Source of the DNA: Corbicula japonica
Lineage: Eukaryota; Mollusca; Bivalvia; Venerida; Cyrenidae
DNA: 64,000 nucleotides
Assembly: GCA_038501625.1 (NCBI GenBank)
Contig: JAZAYU010000178.1
Location: 496,001 to 560,000, forward strand
Direction: 5' to 3'
In this document: one piece after another, positions 37,001-45,548 of the stretch
Layout of the letters: each line of letters opens with the position of its first letter
Numbering within the stretch: position 1 is the stretch's first letter
Program-made: the position numbers and the translations under genes
The notes under the pieces: generated by a model
The model's input: the letters and a program-made list of their open reading frames with translations, nothing else
Told to the model about the DNA's origin: nothing
Databases searched by the model: none

Positions 37001-40000
37001 TTATGTCATCCATTTTCGAGACCAGGAAATTGAAGGTAAACACACTTTTTCAAATTACTCACACTATATACATTTGTTAGACCAAAGGACCTTATGTATC
37101 ATTGTCAGGTACTCATTATTCATCAAGAGATTTAAATTGATGTTTAGTGTTGCTTCGTTTTTGTGATAAATTGCAAATAGAATTTTAGGGGTTTTGGGGG
37201 TCTGACTATTTTTCTTTGCTGTTCTAACTTTTCATAGCATATGTAAATTAAACATATATTAATAACATTGGTTTGTGCAAAGTTTGATGGAACTGCATTG
37301 TGCCGTTTGAGAGAATTTTATATTTTTCTTGTTTGTCTATGGAAAGAAATGGCGAGGGGCGCAATACCTTAAAGCTCATTGTAACAATTGTAAGGCATAT
37401 CAGTTTTCAAACGGTAATGACTCTACCATGTCCGACAATTTTCGGAGACGAGACATCATGTGATTATCTTAAACAAGTTGTGATTGTCAGCTTTAATCAA
37501 TGCAAAGGAGATCATTCTCTGTTCTGTTAACTCTGGAAAAGTCATGTAATAAGTGGCAGCTCCGTTGTCCCAGTCGCAATTTAGGATTTGACTGAATCAT
37601 ACTTTATATAACGTAGTACGACAGTGCCATCTGAAGAAATATTCCCAATTCCTTTATGATACATATCTTGATTTTGCAGCCGGTTACCAGGAGCCGCCTA
37701 GAGTGAACCAGGTTCCTGTCCAGCCCCCAGAGCAACACTCCGGTGTTCAGTGCCTCGGTCCGGAATGTTCCGCTATACACGCTGCTATGAATTTTCTACG
37801 TAAGTACTAGTCATTCTCATATTAGCAACATCTGTGCAATTAATATATAGACCATATTTACAAAATTTAATCGCTAACCGTCAAATTACTGTTATCAAAA
37901 TATAGAAGATAAAATCTTTTACATTAGTTTCAGATCTTATATCTTTTCGGTTGTACTACCAGAGGCCATGTCAGATTAACACGATGAATAATAGTAGGCT
38001 GAAAAGAAGAAATGCTGAAAAAATGAACTATTGAAAATTGACATCCACAACACCTTTCTGGTGAATTTATAAAATGCCATAGAACATTCTTGTTAACTTC
38101 ATTTTTTCAGCTAACTATAACCAGGAGCCGGTTTTAACAAATCAGTTGCCATTTCCGTCAAATATCAATCCCTCTGGTACAGGATGCACTGGTTCCGAAT
38201 GCATACATGTACACTCACGTAAGTTCTTCTGTCGGAAACTCCATTTCTGTTTCCTTCTCCGCTTGGGCGTTTTCGTTTGTTTGTTTTTGTTGTTGTCTTT
38301 TGTTTTGCATCAAGCAGCTCCAAAGCGGCAATTTTTAAAGTTGATGCAGCATAATTTTAAAGTCCCGGAAATATTTTAATGCACATTGGCTTTATTTGTG
38401 CTTTTGCCTAACCATAAAGCTACAAAGTCGTTTATTTTGATATTGGCTATTGCTTAGCAATTGAGGATGTATTCCATTTTGTCTCCTTCACTGGTACGGT
38501 GTTGTAAAAGGTTTATTTGTTGCACACGTTTTTTTTTCTTCCCTTTTTTGGATAAATTTATCAAAAACATTCATTTTATTTGTACCTATTTGATAACACA
38601 ATAATGTTGAAACATTAAATAACACCGATGATACAGTCATGTGTATCGCAGGATTTATCCAGGGGCGGATTCAGATGCGTAACGATATGGGCGTGAAAAA
38701 CGTCGAGTTGTGTTAGAAATTGCCACAATGCTTCTGTCTTGTGGCGGACTGACATCTGTTTAATTGGATGAAAAACTTTTATGTTTATGTTTATTTCAGC
38801 ACAAAGAGTAGTATTACTTTGTGAAGAGCCCTTGTCCTGTCCGTATGGTTGTACTGTTGGTTACAAATGTGACAGAGAGGGGTGTCCAACGTGTAGCTGC
38901 ATCGCTCCGGCTGGTACGATTTTTTGTGTTTTAACGAATCATTAAAATAGTAATACGTACTGTACTCTCGATGAATTGATTTTACTTAGTAAGATAGTGT
39001 ATGATACTGTAACTGGAAAGCACTAGCTTGTATTTACCATTTCAAAAAGGAGAAACAGCTTTTGCCCTGCAAATTCTCTGTGTACGAAAGGCGGATACAT
39101 ACATACAGCCCTATAGCCTTAAGGCTGCTTTAGATCTTCAAAAAGTATATAACATTTATCAGAGAGTTCTAAATGCTATTTATTAAATTTCGTGATGGAA
39201 TCCTTTTTGGTCTCGAAAATAAACTCATGCAGTTTATAGTTTGCCAATGGTGTTATTGCATGTGCAATTTTGTTGCCGTTATTTGAGCAAATGTTTGTCA
39301 TTGTTTAAAGTATTGCCAGTTAACGCTTGGTTTCTTAGTATCGCAAACTATGGGCCATCACTAGATAAAGAACTGATGGTCTGATGCCATCATACACTAT
39401 TATTTATAATTTTTCGCGGACACCAGTTCTCTTTGATCGTTATTTAAAAGGTATGTGAAAAGGCTGGAATCCCTAATGGCAGGAATTAACGACACAAGGA
39501 AAAAAAGGTATTCGATGGCAGATGTTTTGTGTGAACTAAACGTAATTTGTAAGTGCGAGTCCCAAAACCAGTTCACTGGCTCTCGTTTCAATTTAACCAG
39601 CCATCTGCTTAAGATTTCTCCTTGGTCTGCAGTTGCAGATCCGAGCTGGTGTGTACTATTAAATTTTTATTAAACTAATGTGATATGTCCATGCAGTGCT
39701 TTAATTAAACACAATTATTCTTTCATTTGTATTAGAGACAACATATGAAGTGGAGGTGCACAGGATTATTGTAGAAGAGAGAATAAAATGTTCCGCCCAA
39801 TTTTCTTGTGTACAAAAGTGCTCGTTTGGATTTAAAACAGGCGAAGACGGTTGTCCTACATGCGTATGTCTTTTTCCAGTAGGAGGTAATTTTTATTGTT
39901 AAAGAATAACAAACTGTCCTTTTAAATGCGTATATAATGGTACACCAAACAAATGATAACATTTTGCAAGTTGTATGGCCGATAACCAGATGTAATTCAA

Positions 40001-43000
40001 AAATACAATACATATAGATTTGATTTATAATCTCAAGAAAATGAAAAACGTTTTATTATTATGCATTCGGAAAATGTGGGTCTTACATTTTTAACCACTG
40101 GCGTGATTGCTGTTTGTAAATCAAGTTTTAATTACTGTCAATGTTGATGAATTGCTTCGTTTAGAGAAAAATTAAGCGATGCTAGTTGAGAACTAAAATT
40201 TAATAAATAACTGAAACCTTATTCAACTACAACTAACTATCGAGAATGGATGGAACAAACATACACTTAAGCTTACACTTTGATTTAAAATCAAATTTTA
40301 TTAAATTCTTCCATTCACAATTACAGTTCCTGTTCAGCAGCCGCAACCAGTTCCGGTAATTCATGTGACTCAAAGTCAGTAGGTANNNNNNNNNNNNNNN
40401 NNNNNNNNNNNNNNNNNNNNNNNNNNNNNNNNNNNNNNNNNNNNNNNNNNNNNNNNNNNNNNNNNNNNNNNNNNNNNNNNNNNNNNNNNNNNNNNNNNNN
40501 NNNNNNNNNNNNNNNNNNNNNNNNNNNNNNNNNNNNNNNNNNNNNNNNNNNNNNNNNNNNNNNNNNNNNNNNNNNNNNNNNNNNNNNNNNNNNNNNNNNN
40601 NNNNNNNNNNNNNNNNNNNNNNNNNNNNNNNNNNNNNNNNNNNNNNNNNNNNNNNNNNNNNNNNNNNNNNNNNNNNNNNNNNNNNNNNNNNNNNNNNNNN
40701 NNNNNNNNNNNNNNNNNNNNNNNNNNNNNNNNNNNNNNNNNNNNNNNNNNNNNNNNNNNNNNNNNNNNNNNNNNNNNNNNNNNNNNNNNNNNNNNNNNNN
40801 NNNNNNNNNNNNNNNNNNNNNNNNNNNNNNNNNNNNNNNNNNNNNNNNNNNNNNNNNNNNNNNNNNNNNNNNNNNNNNNNNNNNNCAGTAGGTATGTGGG
40901 TAATATAATTGACAAGTATGACATCAAGAAAGACCTTCTCGCATCATTAAGGTTTTCTTTTTGTGGCACCCTGTTTAATCAATGAATTCTGATACCTTCA
41001 AAAGTTTTATAGTAAAAGTTAATACAGTTTATCAAGTTTTAAAGTCAAATACTGTTTGTTAATACTACAGTGCATCGCACTATCCTACAATATTAATTTA
41101 ATAAATAGTACATGTTGAGAAATAAGGATGACACGTTTGATCAGAATGGGTAACATTTCTCCATCTTTTTTTCATTTTAAGAAAGCGACTTCTTTTCATC
41201 CGCTATCTGTTTCCGACAAACTCTTGCATATTCGTCACTGCTAACACCATGCGACAGGGCAGACCGCTTTCGTGTCGCCCGTATTGAAAAAAAAGGCGAT
41301 ACATTAAGATCGCTTTTTCCTGTTTCGCCCGTCCCTTTTGTCACTTATAAATACTTAACGGATTATATTTATAAAGACTTGTTATCGACTTTAAATTACA
41401 TTACTGATGACATCATTGCAGTGAGAAATCAAAAATATGTTGGGCAAGTTCACATTTTACTACGGATATACATGTTTTTTTTTATGTTTACATTTTCACC
41501 CATTTTCTATTTTGCTTCCAATTCTATGAGCGGATACTTCTAAACATGTTAAATTGATATATATCTTTAGGGAAAATGACTCAGATGATGGCATCTATTA
41601 TAACTCAGATGCCCCTTCCTGGTATAGTGGCTCCCTCTGGAATCGGCTGTCTTGGACCTTCGTGTCCCTCCATAGAGGAGCTGAGTAAGTTTTTATACAA
41701 TATTGAGATTTGTAACCTTTGAATTTGTTAAAGTACTACAGAAATGAACTTTAGACTCGCAATCAATACATGAAATCAACATGGCGCTGACCTTAAAGGC
41801 TTTTAATCATACAGATATATAAATGTTTTGAAAAATAGTTCAATGGGTTGTTCAGAAATATGTATATTGTGAACCTTAACTACATAACAAAATCAATACA
41901 TGCTTGTCACCATTCTAGTTTAAACTCACAATGCACCCTAGTCAACCCGTATAACTAACCCACTAGCTTTAAACATTCAACAATAATTTAATTATTTATA
42001 TATAATAATGAAGTCCTACATGCTTAAAAACGTAATCTATTACTTATAACAAAAACATTTAAATGAATAACCTGCAACATGTCTTAAGTCGTATAAGCAT
42101 TTCACAAACAATAAACACATGAAGAATAATATTTTGCTTCAGGTCACACTGGAAACGTGTTTTTCTCAGCAATAGATAACAATCATCACATGTCACAGTC
42201 TGGACCTTCAGCAACATTGGCACCTGTGGTGGTGGGTGCACAGATACCTGGTAAGACATGGGGTAATAACTCGATACCACGATACGTTGAATCATTTCAA
42301 CAGTTAGAGAACAACACAAGAAGAAACAATAATCATACAAAGACACTTTATGTAACATGTATTTCCATAACTGCACATAAACAGGCTCAATCAAACCAAG
42401 CCTGCATTTTTTTCATAGTTGTCGTGATGGGTGGCTTTTAATGTTCCCTTTTCATCTATTTTAGTATCACAGAAGCGTTGTTTGTGCGGTGTGGCGGCTG
42501 TAAAAAGTCTCCCCGTACATTAAATCAGTGTTTTTATCGTTTTTTGAAGATCTTTGAGCACGAATCATGTGTACAATGTTAATCAAATGTTAATAGAAAT
42601 TTTAAAATTTCTTTTGTTTGAATATTTCGGCCAGTTTAAATTTTGCCTTTGGTGTTGTCTGTGATATGCAGGATTTATATTCTCAGATCCAATGCCGAAA
42701 TTCTATTCCGTTTAGTTCCTCCCATCGTTGTCTCGAAAACCCTTACTTTTATCTGGGGACATACGCAGCATAACATGGAATGGTATTAATCTGGAAATAC
42801 CGCATTGATGGTTCCATGTTCCCCGCCATATGCACACCATCGTTTGGGATGGATCAAAATTGTACGGTTTATTAGTGTAAATACTGATTTGCGCTAAACT
42901 CGAGGCGTAGGCAGTAATATGCATTTCAATTACTGCCCATAAACAGGCTCATTCAATCCGAGCCTGCAATATTATCATATTTGTCGTGTTCATGGTCTTT

Positions 43001-45411
43001 CAAAAATCCCTTATAAGTTATTTTTTACAAATTAACTTAAACCAATATTTCTTCTATGTCTTTTTGTACAGAAAAAGTCTTAAAAACGGACTCAATGTCA
43101 AGTTTCATTTGAATTAAAAACGAAGTTAAGAATATTACAAAATGCATAATCAAACACAATTGTAATGTTCTTTTTCAGTTTTACAAGGCCCAGTATCATC
43201 TGGGACTGATTTAACCCGTCCAAAACTAGTGATTCATAAACCCGATAGTTATCCTGATATTGTGCAAGCGACGCATGCGCCTACAATCATACATCAGCAA
43301 ATAAGTGAGTTAATGTAATAGAGATTTAGAATTTTAATGAAAATTAATAGCCAAAGGTGTTGAGGCTGAATTAAAATTGTAGTTAGATACGCAGTTTAAT
43401 AAAACAAAATCGTCTCAATCTTTATTGTTAAGAGTGTTTTTTTCAAGCTACTGTTAATATCGACCCCAGTAAACAAGTGCCGTTTCGGGCTAAAGCGAAC
43501 GCCATTACACACGTTATATAATAATAAAGTAAAACAAACCTGTCGTAAGGTCATACACGTACAACTGTTGTGTTGTAATTACTGCAGACAACCGTTTGGC
43601 TCTAGTCATTTATCGTGCTAATTTCAGTGAGCGGCTCGATCCCGTCCCAATCTGCCATTGAATCATGTCCCGAGACTGTCAAATGTATGGTGGAATGTGA
43701 GGGGACATATAACCTGACTCAGATAGACAACACCATATGTCCGCATTGTATATGCATTCATAAAGGTGCGTACTGTTTATCCGTAATCAAGACGGTATGT
43801 TTTTGAACACGTAACATCTTATAACATGATCGTAGAAGCAGGAGCCGCGGCCCAAATATTTTGGCAAGTCGCGGCCAAAGCGGCCAAGACTTCAAACTAG
43901 GGTTCTTGGGCGATTATCCAATGCTATAAACAGTAAAATCGTGCCAGAAGAATGTCGTTTTTATCTAGAAATCGATATTGGCTTAGCTAATACACAATCA
44001 AGTGTGAACGTCAAGGAAAATGTGTCGCGGGATTGCCTCAGGTTGTTAAACCAACAGTTATCAGTTAAGGAAGATCAGTGGTCTAGGGGTTGAGCGTCGG
44101 ACTCCGGATCCGAAGACTGCGGGTTCGAGTCCCATCAGGGATGAGGTTCGTCTGCAGTTTTCTCAATCCTCATTCGGCGCGAGTACTGGTTGGAAACCCA
44201 GGAAGCAGTCATCGAGCGTGATTAATATAAGTTGGAATAACTTGTTTCACAATTTTCGATGTAAAATAAATAAGTTTTAACCAAACCAACAGTTAAGTAA
44301 GGAGCTAATCCCAGTTAAATGTATCAAATAAGTAGCGCGAAACAAAGTTCAAGAAAGCGCTCAAAATTGTATAATATTTTATTACAAAAAATTAACATCA
44401 TTTCCGAAGGAATATTCAGTATATATGAATATACCACTATTACTGGTGCATCTTTTGTTATACGTTCTTTTTACAATTATTTCTTTTGCATATAAAGATC
44501 TATGCATTATTGAAAGAATAGACGTCTATTTCCCGAACCGTGCTCTTATTGTTGATTGCAGTATTTCAGTTCCCGAAAATGATGACTTAAATGTTTTATA
44601 TAAACCAATTACTACATATAATTGTTTTATAAAATAAGAAACTTAATATTATATTGACATATCAGTGATAATATAATGCAGCTAAAATCATCTCATCCGC
44701 GGCTCCAATGTTCAAATCGCTCCTACGCGCCTGTTTAAGCATTTTCTCGTCATGATTTTTTGTACATCAAACAATCGGAACATATATTTTTGTTATATTT
44801 TTTTACGCTTTCTTTAGATGATGGATGTATCGGACCGGCATGCTCAGCTCCTGGGTCTCATGGTAATGCTGTTATCTCAAGTCATATCCATGTATAATAG
44901 TGTCGTAATCAGAATTGGTTCGAAAATTCCACTTTTCAATGTTTACAACATTATCGGGGAACCTACGTTTAACAATCATTTTCATATAAAATTGAAGAAA
45001 TTTTTGTAATAAAGTTTTGACCAAATTTCGAACTGTCTCGTTACATATGTTGTCTTCCCAATATTATGACGGCAGTTCAAAGAATTTCATTTCCTTGAAA
45101 CATCATAGAGCGCCACTATACTGTTGTCGTTAAGCTTGTTGTTAGTGGCATAATGGTGTAAACGGATCGGGATCATGCGAAAGCAAATACTAAGCCTATA
45201 CTATTTGTGACAGAAAGCTGTGTTATGAAAATGATCAGCATTTTTACTTGAGTTAACTTTCAATTTTCTTTCAGCGCAAGTCTTCAAGCAAAGCACACCA
45301 TCCCCCGGTGAATGTGTTGCGATTTTACACTGTGTTTTGACCTGCAAGTCAGGTTACGATATCGGAGAATACAGCGCAGACGGATGTCCGACGTGTATAT
45401 GCGTGGAATAA
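26277..45411 (+). CDS. Secreted multi-domain antistasin-like protein with C-x-G-P-x-C mini-modules (22 exons, about 904 aa)
   Basis: Twenty-two exons join to 2715 nt, 904 codons plus stop, and all 21 introns fall in phase 1. The protein starts with a signal peptide (MAILFGCFLTFYLILESTG) and has no membrane segment later, so it should be secreted. Ten exons (2, 3, 8, 9, 10, 11, 14, 15, 20, 22) each encode one domain of the form C-x(5-6)-C-x(3)-C-x(7-14)-C-x(2)-C-x-C, the pattern of antistasin-type domains; family members include protease inhibitors and extracellular-matrix modules. Seven short exons (4, 5, 7, 12, 13, 17, 21) carry a two-cysteine motif such as DCMGPACSA. Exons 6, 16, 18 and 19 are cysteine-free linkers. 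Symmetric phase-1 exons favour duplication and shuffling. The 5' end and small exons are less certain; a sequence gap in intron 16 could hide more. The target protease, if any, cannot be told. Confidence 0.85.
26849..27094 (+). CDS. Exon 2: Met-rich linker and antistasin-like domain 1
   Basis: A linker rich in Met and Gly (FPMMMGSPMAFPGNMMQG) precedes CITEDIVC-x3-C-x7-C-KYC-PC. The loop between Cys3 and Cys4 is only seven residues, the shortest of the ten domains. The acceptor (gttaaaag) has a weak pyrimidine tract, but the frame and phase are right. The donor is gtaagg. Confidence 0.75.
27180..27330. repeat. Dispersed repeat copy in intron 2
   Basis: gggcagtaatatgcattccc, then aacaggctcaatcaaaccga, then gtcgtgttcggttgctttca matches the copies at 12430-12660 and 42365-43010. 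Confidence 0.5.
27706..27915 (+). CDS. Exon 3: antistasin-like domain 2
   Basis: The domain reads CIGTILCMLSCKDGYKLG and continues to SGCQSCTCV, with a 14-residue loop between Cys3 and Cys4. It is most like the domain of the last exon (CVAILHCVLTCKSGYDIG). It is followed by an acidic, Thr-containing tail and a gtaaga donor in phase 1. Confidence 0.85.
28002..28081. repeat. Self-complementary trinucleotide microsatellite in intron 3
   Basis: An (aat)n run of about 58 bp passes directly into a (tat/att)n run of about 22 bp, so the two parts are reverse complements and could fold back. Confidence 0.9.
28530..28577 (+). CDS. Exon 4: two-cysteine mini-module with a GC donor
   Basis: Sixteen codons read ALKQDDCTGPACSAKN. 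The motif CTGPACSAKN is nearly the same as in exon 7 (CMGPACSAKN) and exon 21 (CIGPACSAPG). The donor is gcaagt rather than gtaagt, a GC-AG intron, with an otherwise perfect donor context. The next intron is 3.9 kb. Confidence 0.7.
29069..31914. repeat. 2.85-kb foldback element with about 0.9-kb arms, intron 4
   Basis: The left arm (about 29069-29955) is repeated inverted as the right arm (about 31035-31914). Matched landmarks are caccctggcttacctggtac with gtaccaggttagccagggtg, accggcataaccggtgtcaa with ttgacaccggttatgccggt, gcagcacacagaggtccatt with its inverse, and catcggtagcggact with its inverse. Inside the left arm, the segment at 29770-29955 is repeated again in direct orientation at about 29990-30160. 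No transposase is recognised in arms or spacer. A third, solitary end is at 25255-25364, so it is a mobile family. The frames listed for either strand inside the arms are mirror reads of the same repeat. Confidence 0.8.
32379..32488. repeat. Palindromic hairpin repeat, copy 2
   Basis: gggctgaaggttataaaact, then gaaaccggtctcaaatctca, then a near-exact inverse (tgagatttgagactggtttc, agttttataaccttgtgca). The copy ends about 10 bp before the exon 5 acceptor. Confidence 0.8.
32499..32582 (+). CDS. Exon 5: linker and variant two-cysteine motif
   Basis: Translation: SGTITPATNSTEEAAGNG then CRWPLCMNG. The spacing C-x3-P? differs from the other mini-modules in lacking the G-P pair, but the C-x4-C spacing is kept. 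The acceptor lies about 10 bp beyond the end of a palindromic hairpin repeat. The donor is gtgagt in phase 1. Confidence 0.65.
32932..32994 (+). CDS. Exon 6: Ser/Gly/Thr linker
   Basis: Twenty-one codons (GTGTGPGASVSLSSSGTLSG) without cysteine. It is called from a good acceptor (ttgttttag), a gtatat donor and matching phase 1. With no domain to support it, this is the least certain exon along with exon 16. Confidence 0.5.
33233..33298 (+). CDS. Exon 7: two-cysteine mini-module
   Basis: Translation: GTSFGGSIPGIDCMGPACSA then KN. The shared S-I/V-x-x-G-I-x-C start also occurs in exon 17. The acceptor is aacaacag and the donor gtagtt, phase 1. Confidence 0.8.
33800..33950. repeat. Palindromic hairpin repeat, copy 3
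   Basis: The best copy: gtctgaaggttataaagctg, ccagtctcaaatctcaagta and tctgattggctgaaatggcg are followed by the inverse of each (cgccattacagccaatcaga, tgcttgagatttgagactgg, cagttttataaccttgggca). Centre near 33877. It lies in intron 7. Confidence 0.85.
34149..34442 (+). CDS. Exon 8: Pro/Gln-rich linker and antistasin-like domain 3
   Basis: The longest exon. A proline- and glutamine-rich stretch of about 30 residues (begins MSPPSPPPQLQSTPPQQLPS) is followed by CARLEYCMNHCQYGFQVE and CPNCNCI. The loop between Cys3 and Cys4 has 12 residues. The linker probably acts as an extended spacer between the N-terminal and central domain groups. Confidence 0.85.
35223..35378 (+). CDS. Exon 9: antistasin-like domain 4
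   Basis: A short PPPPTTEKP linker leads into CPDAVHCMKTCSQGYTLT and CPICTCN, with a 13-residue Cys3-Cys4 loop. Acceptor gtttcag, donor gtgagt, phase 1. Confidence 0.85.
35895..36008 (+). CDS. Exon 10: antistasin-like domain 5
   Basis: LLLCEQPLSCSNGCTVGYRG then GCPTCNCVAPT. It is the close sister of exon 14 (LLCEEPLSCPYGCTVGYKC, GCPTCSCIAPA), indicating duplication of an exon block. Confidence 0.88.
36292..36441 (+). CDS. Exon 11: antistasin-like domain 6
   Basis: A linker (LHVEVHTTIINSALS) precedes CNPKFSCVETCSLGYRTG and GCPTCLCLEPL. It is the sister of exon 15 (YEVEVHRIIVEERIKC, FSCVQKCSFGFKTG). The pair 10-11 therefore corresponds to the pair 14-15. Confidence 0.88.
36714..37374. repeat. 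Foldback element in intron 11
   Basis: Sequence at about 36714-36900 (ataaggtattgcgccctcgc, tctctcaaacggcacaatgc, tgcaatttatcacaaaaacc) is repeated inverted at about 37160-37374 (tttttgtgataaattgcaaa, gcattgtgccgtttgagaga, ggcgaggggcgcaatacctt). The arms are about 190-210 bp. Confidence 0.7.
37680..37799 (+). CDS. Exon 12: Pro-rich linker and two-cysteine mini-module
   Basis: GYQEPPRVNQVPVQPPEQHS precedes GVQCLGPECSAIHAAMNFL. The motif C-L-G-P-E-C keeps the G-P pair. Acceptor ttttgcag, donor gtaagt, phase 1. Confidence 0.8.
38111..38218 (+). CDS. Exon 13: linker and two-cysteine mini-module
   Basis: NYNQEPVLTNQLPFPSNINP precedes SGTGCTGSECIHVHS, where Ser replaces the usual Pro. The opening Y-N/x-Q-E-P parallels exon 12, so exons 12 and 13 look like a local duplication. 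Confidence 0.78.
38800..38913 (+). CDS. Exon 14: antistasin-like domain 7, with a seventh cysteine
   Basis: LLCEEPLSCPYGCTVGYKCD then GCPTCSCIAPA. Compared with its sister exon 10, an extra Cys lies in the Cys3-Cys4 loop (YKCD), leaving an odd number in the domain. It could pair between domains or chains. Acceptor atttcag, donor gtacga. Confidence 0.88.
39736..39885 (+). CDS. Exon 15: antistasin-like domain 8
   Basis: VEVHRIIVEERIKCSAQFSC then VQKCSFGFKTGEDGCPTCVC. This exon is present again, nearly intact but with a stop codon, at about 54901-55049. Acceptor gtattag, donor gtaatt, phase 1. Confidence 0.88.
40327..40374 (+). CDS. Exon 16: Pro/Gln linker, beside the sequence gap
   Basis: PVQQPQPVPVIHVTQ resembles the linker of exon 12. 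In this frame a TAG stop occurs at 40380, so the donor must come before it; gtcagt at 40375 gives the required phase 1. The call is uncertain because the assembly gap starts 11 bp later. Confidence 0.45.
40386..40885. other. Assembly gap of exactly 500 N in intron 16
   Basis: The gap is a round 500 N. The nine bases before it and the nine after it are the same (cagtaggta). This suggests the two contig ends may overlap, or that a short repeat collapsed here. The true length is unknown. Confidence 0.95.
41571..41684 (+). CDS. Exon 17: linker and two-cysteine mini-module
   Basis: A Met/Ile-containing linker (MTQMMASIITQMPLPG) precedes SGIGCLGPSCPSIEEL. Acceptor tctttag, donor gtaagt, phase 1. 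Confidence 0.8.
42143..42250 (+). CDS. Exon 18: cysteine-free linker
   Basis: Thirty-six codons including NVFFSAIDNNHHMSQSGPSA and a Val-rich end. Called from the acceptor (gcttcag), the gtaaga donor, the open frame and the shared phase 1. No domain is recognised. Confidence 0.6.
42365..43010. repeat. Two copies of a dispersed repeat in intron 18
   Basis: cataaacaggctcaatcaaa at about 42374 and cataaacaggctcattcaat at about 42939 begin matching segments (then gtcgtgatgggtggctttta or gtcgtgttcatggtctttca). The second copy also has the upstream part gtttgggatggatcaaaatt and gtaggcagtaatatgcattt. Related copies are at 12430-12660 and 27180-27330. Confidence 0.55.
43179..43304 (+). CDS. Exon 19: cysteine-free linker
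   Basis: Forty-two codons including LTRPKLVIHKPDSYPDIVQA and THAPTIIHQQI. The second half is duplicated in the decayed copy at about 55054-55088. Acceptor tttttcag, donor gtgagt, phase 1. Confidence 0.65.
43628..43765 (+). CDS. Exon 20: antistasin-like domain 9
   Basis: CPETVKCMVECEGTYNLTQI then CPHCICIHK. The Gly that usually follows Cys3 by two residues is shifted, and the Cys3-Cys4 loop is 14 residues (EGTYNLTQIDNTI plus spacing). A decayed copy is at 55464-55600. Confidence 0.85.
44061..44282 (+). mobile_element. tRNA-derived SINE with 13-bp target-site duplication, intron 20
   Basis: The head contains agtggtctaggggttgagcg (A-box-like) and gggttcgagtcccatcaggg (B-box-like). The body ends in an aaataaataagttttaacc tail. 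The same 13 bases, aaaccaacagtta, flank both sides (44048-44060 and 44283-44295), marking a retrotransposed insertion of about 222 bp. No matching acceptor stem closes the tRNA-like part, so it is a SINE and not a tRNA gene. Confidence 0.85.
44818..44862 (+). CDS. Exon 21: two-cysteine mini-module
   Basis: The shortest exon: DDGCIGPACSAPGSH. It matches exons 4 and 7 closely. A copy with Gly-Ser in place of Gly-Pro is at 55714-55758. Acceptor ctttag, donor gtaatg, phase 1. Confidence 0.8.
45275..45411 (+). CDS. Exon 22: antistasin-like domain 10 and stop
   Basis: STPSPGECVAILHCVLTCKS then GYDIGEYSADGCPTCICVE and TAA. The protein ends two residues after the last cysteine, so domain 10 is the C terminus. 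A copy lacking a functional acceptor is at about 56190-56372. Confidence 0.9.
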
Positions 45412-45548
45412 ACTTTTTCTAGAGATTATTATCAATTTATCCGGAAAAAAAATTTAATTTGTCACATACGGATTACACACGCTTTACAAGTTATCACGGT
45501 GAATTTAACCATTTAAGATATTGAAATTTAATGTACAATGTATTACAG

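Noticed and set aside
40376..40969. A 197-residue minus-strand reading frame
   Set aside because: It runs through the 500-N gap; its length is an artefact of unknown bases.
44084..44155. A functional tRNA gene
   Set aside because: The A-box-like and B-box-like words are there, but no acceptor stem closes them, and the whole unit is bounded by a 13-bp target duplication with a SINE-type tail.
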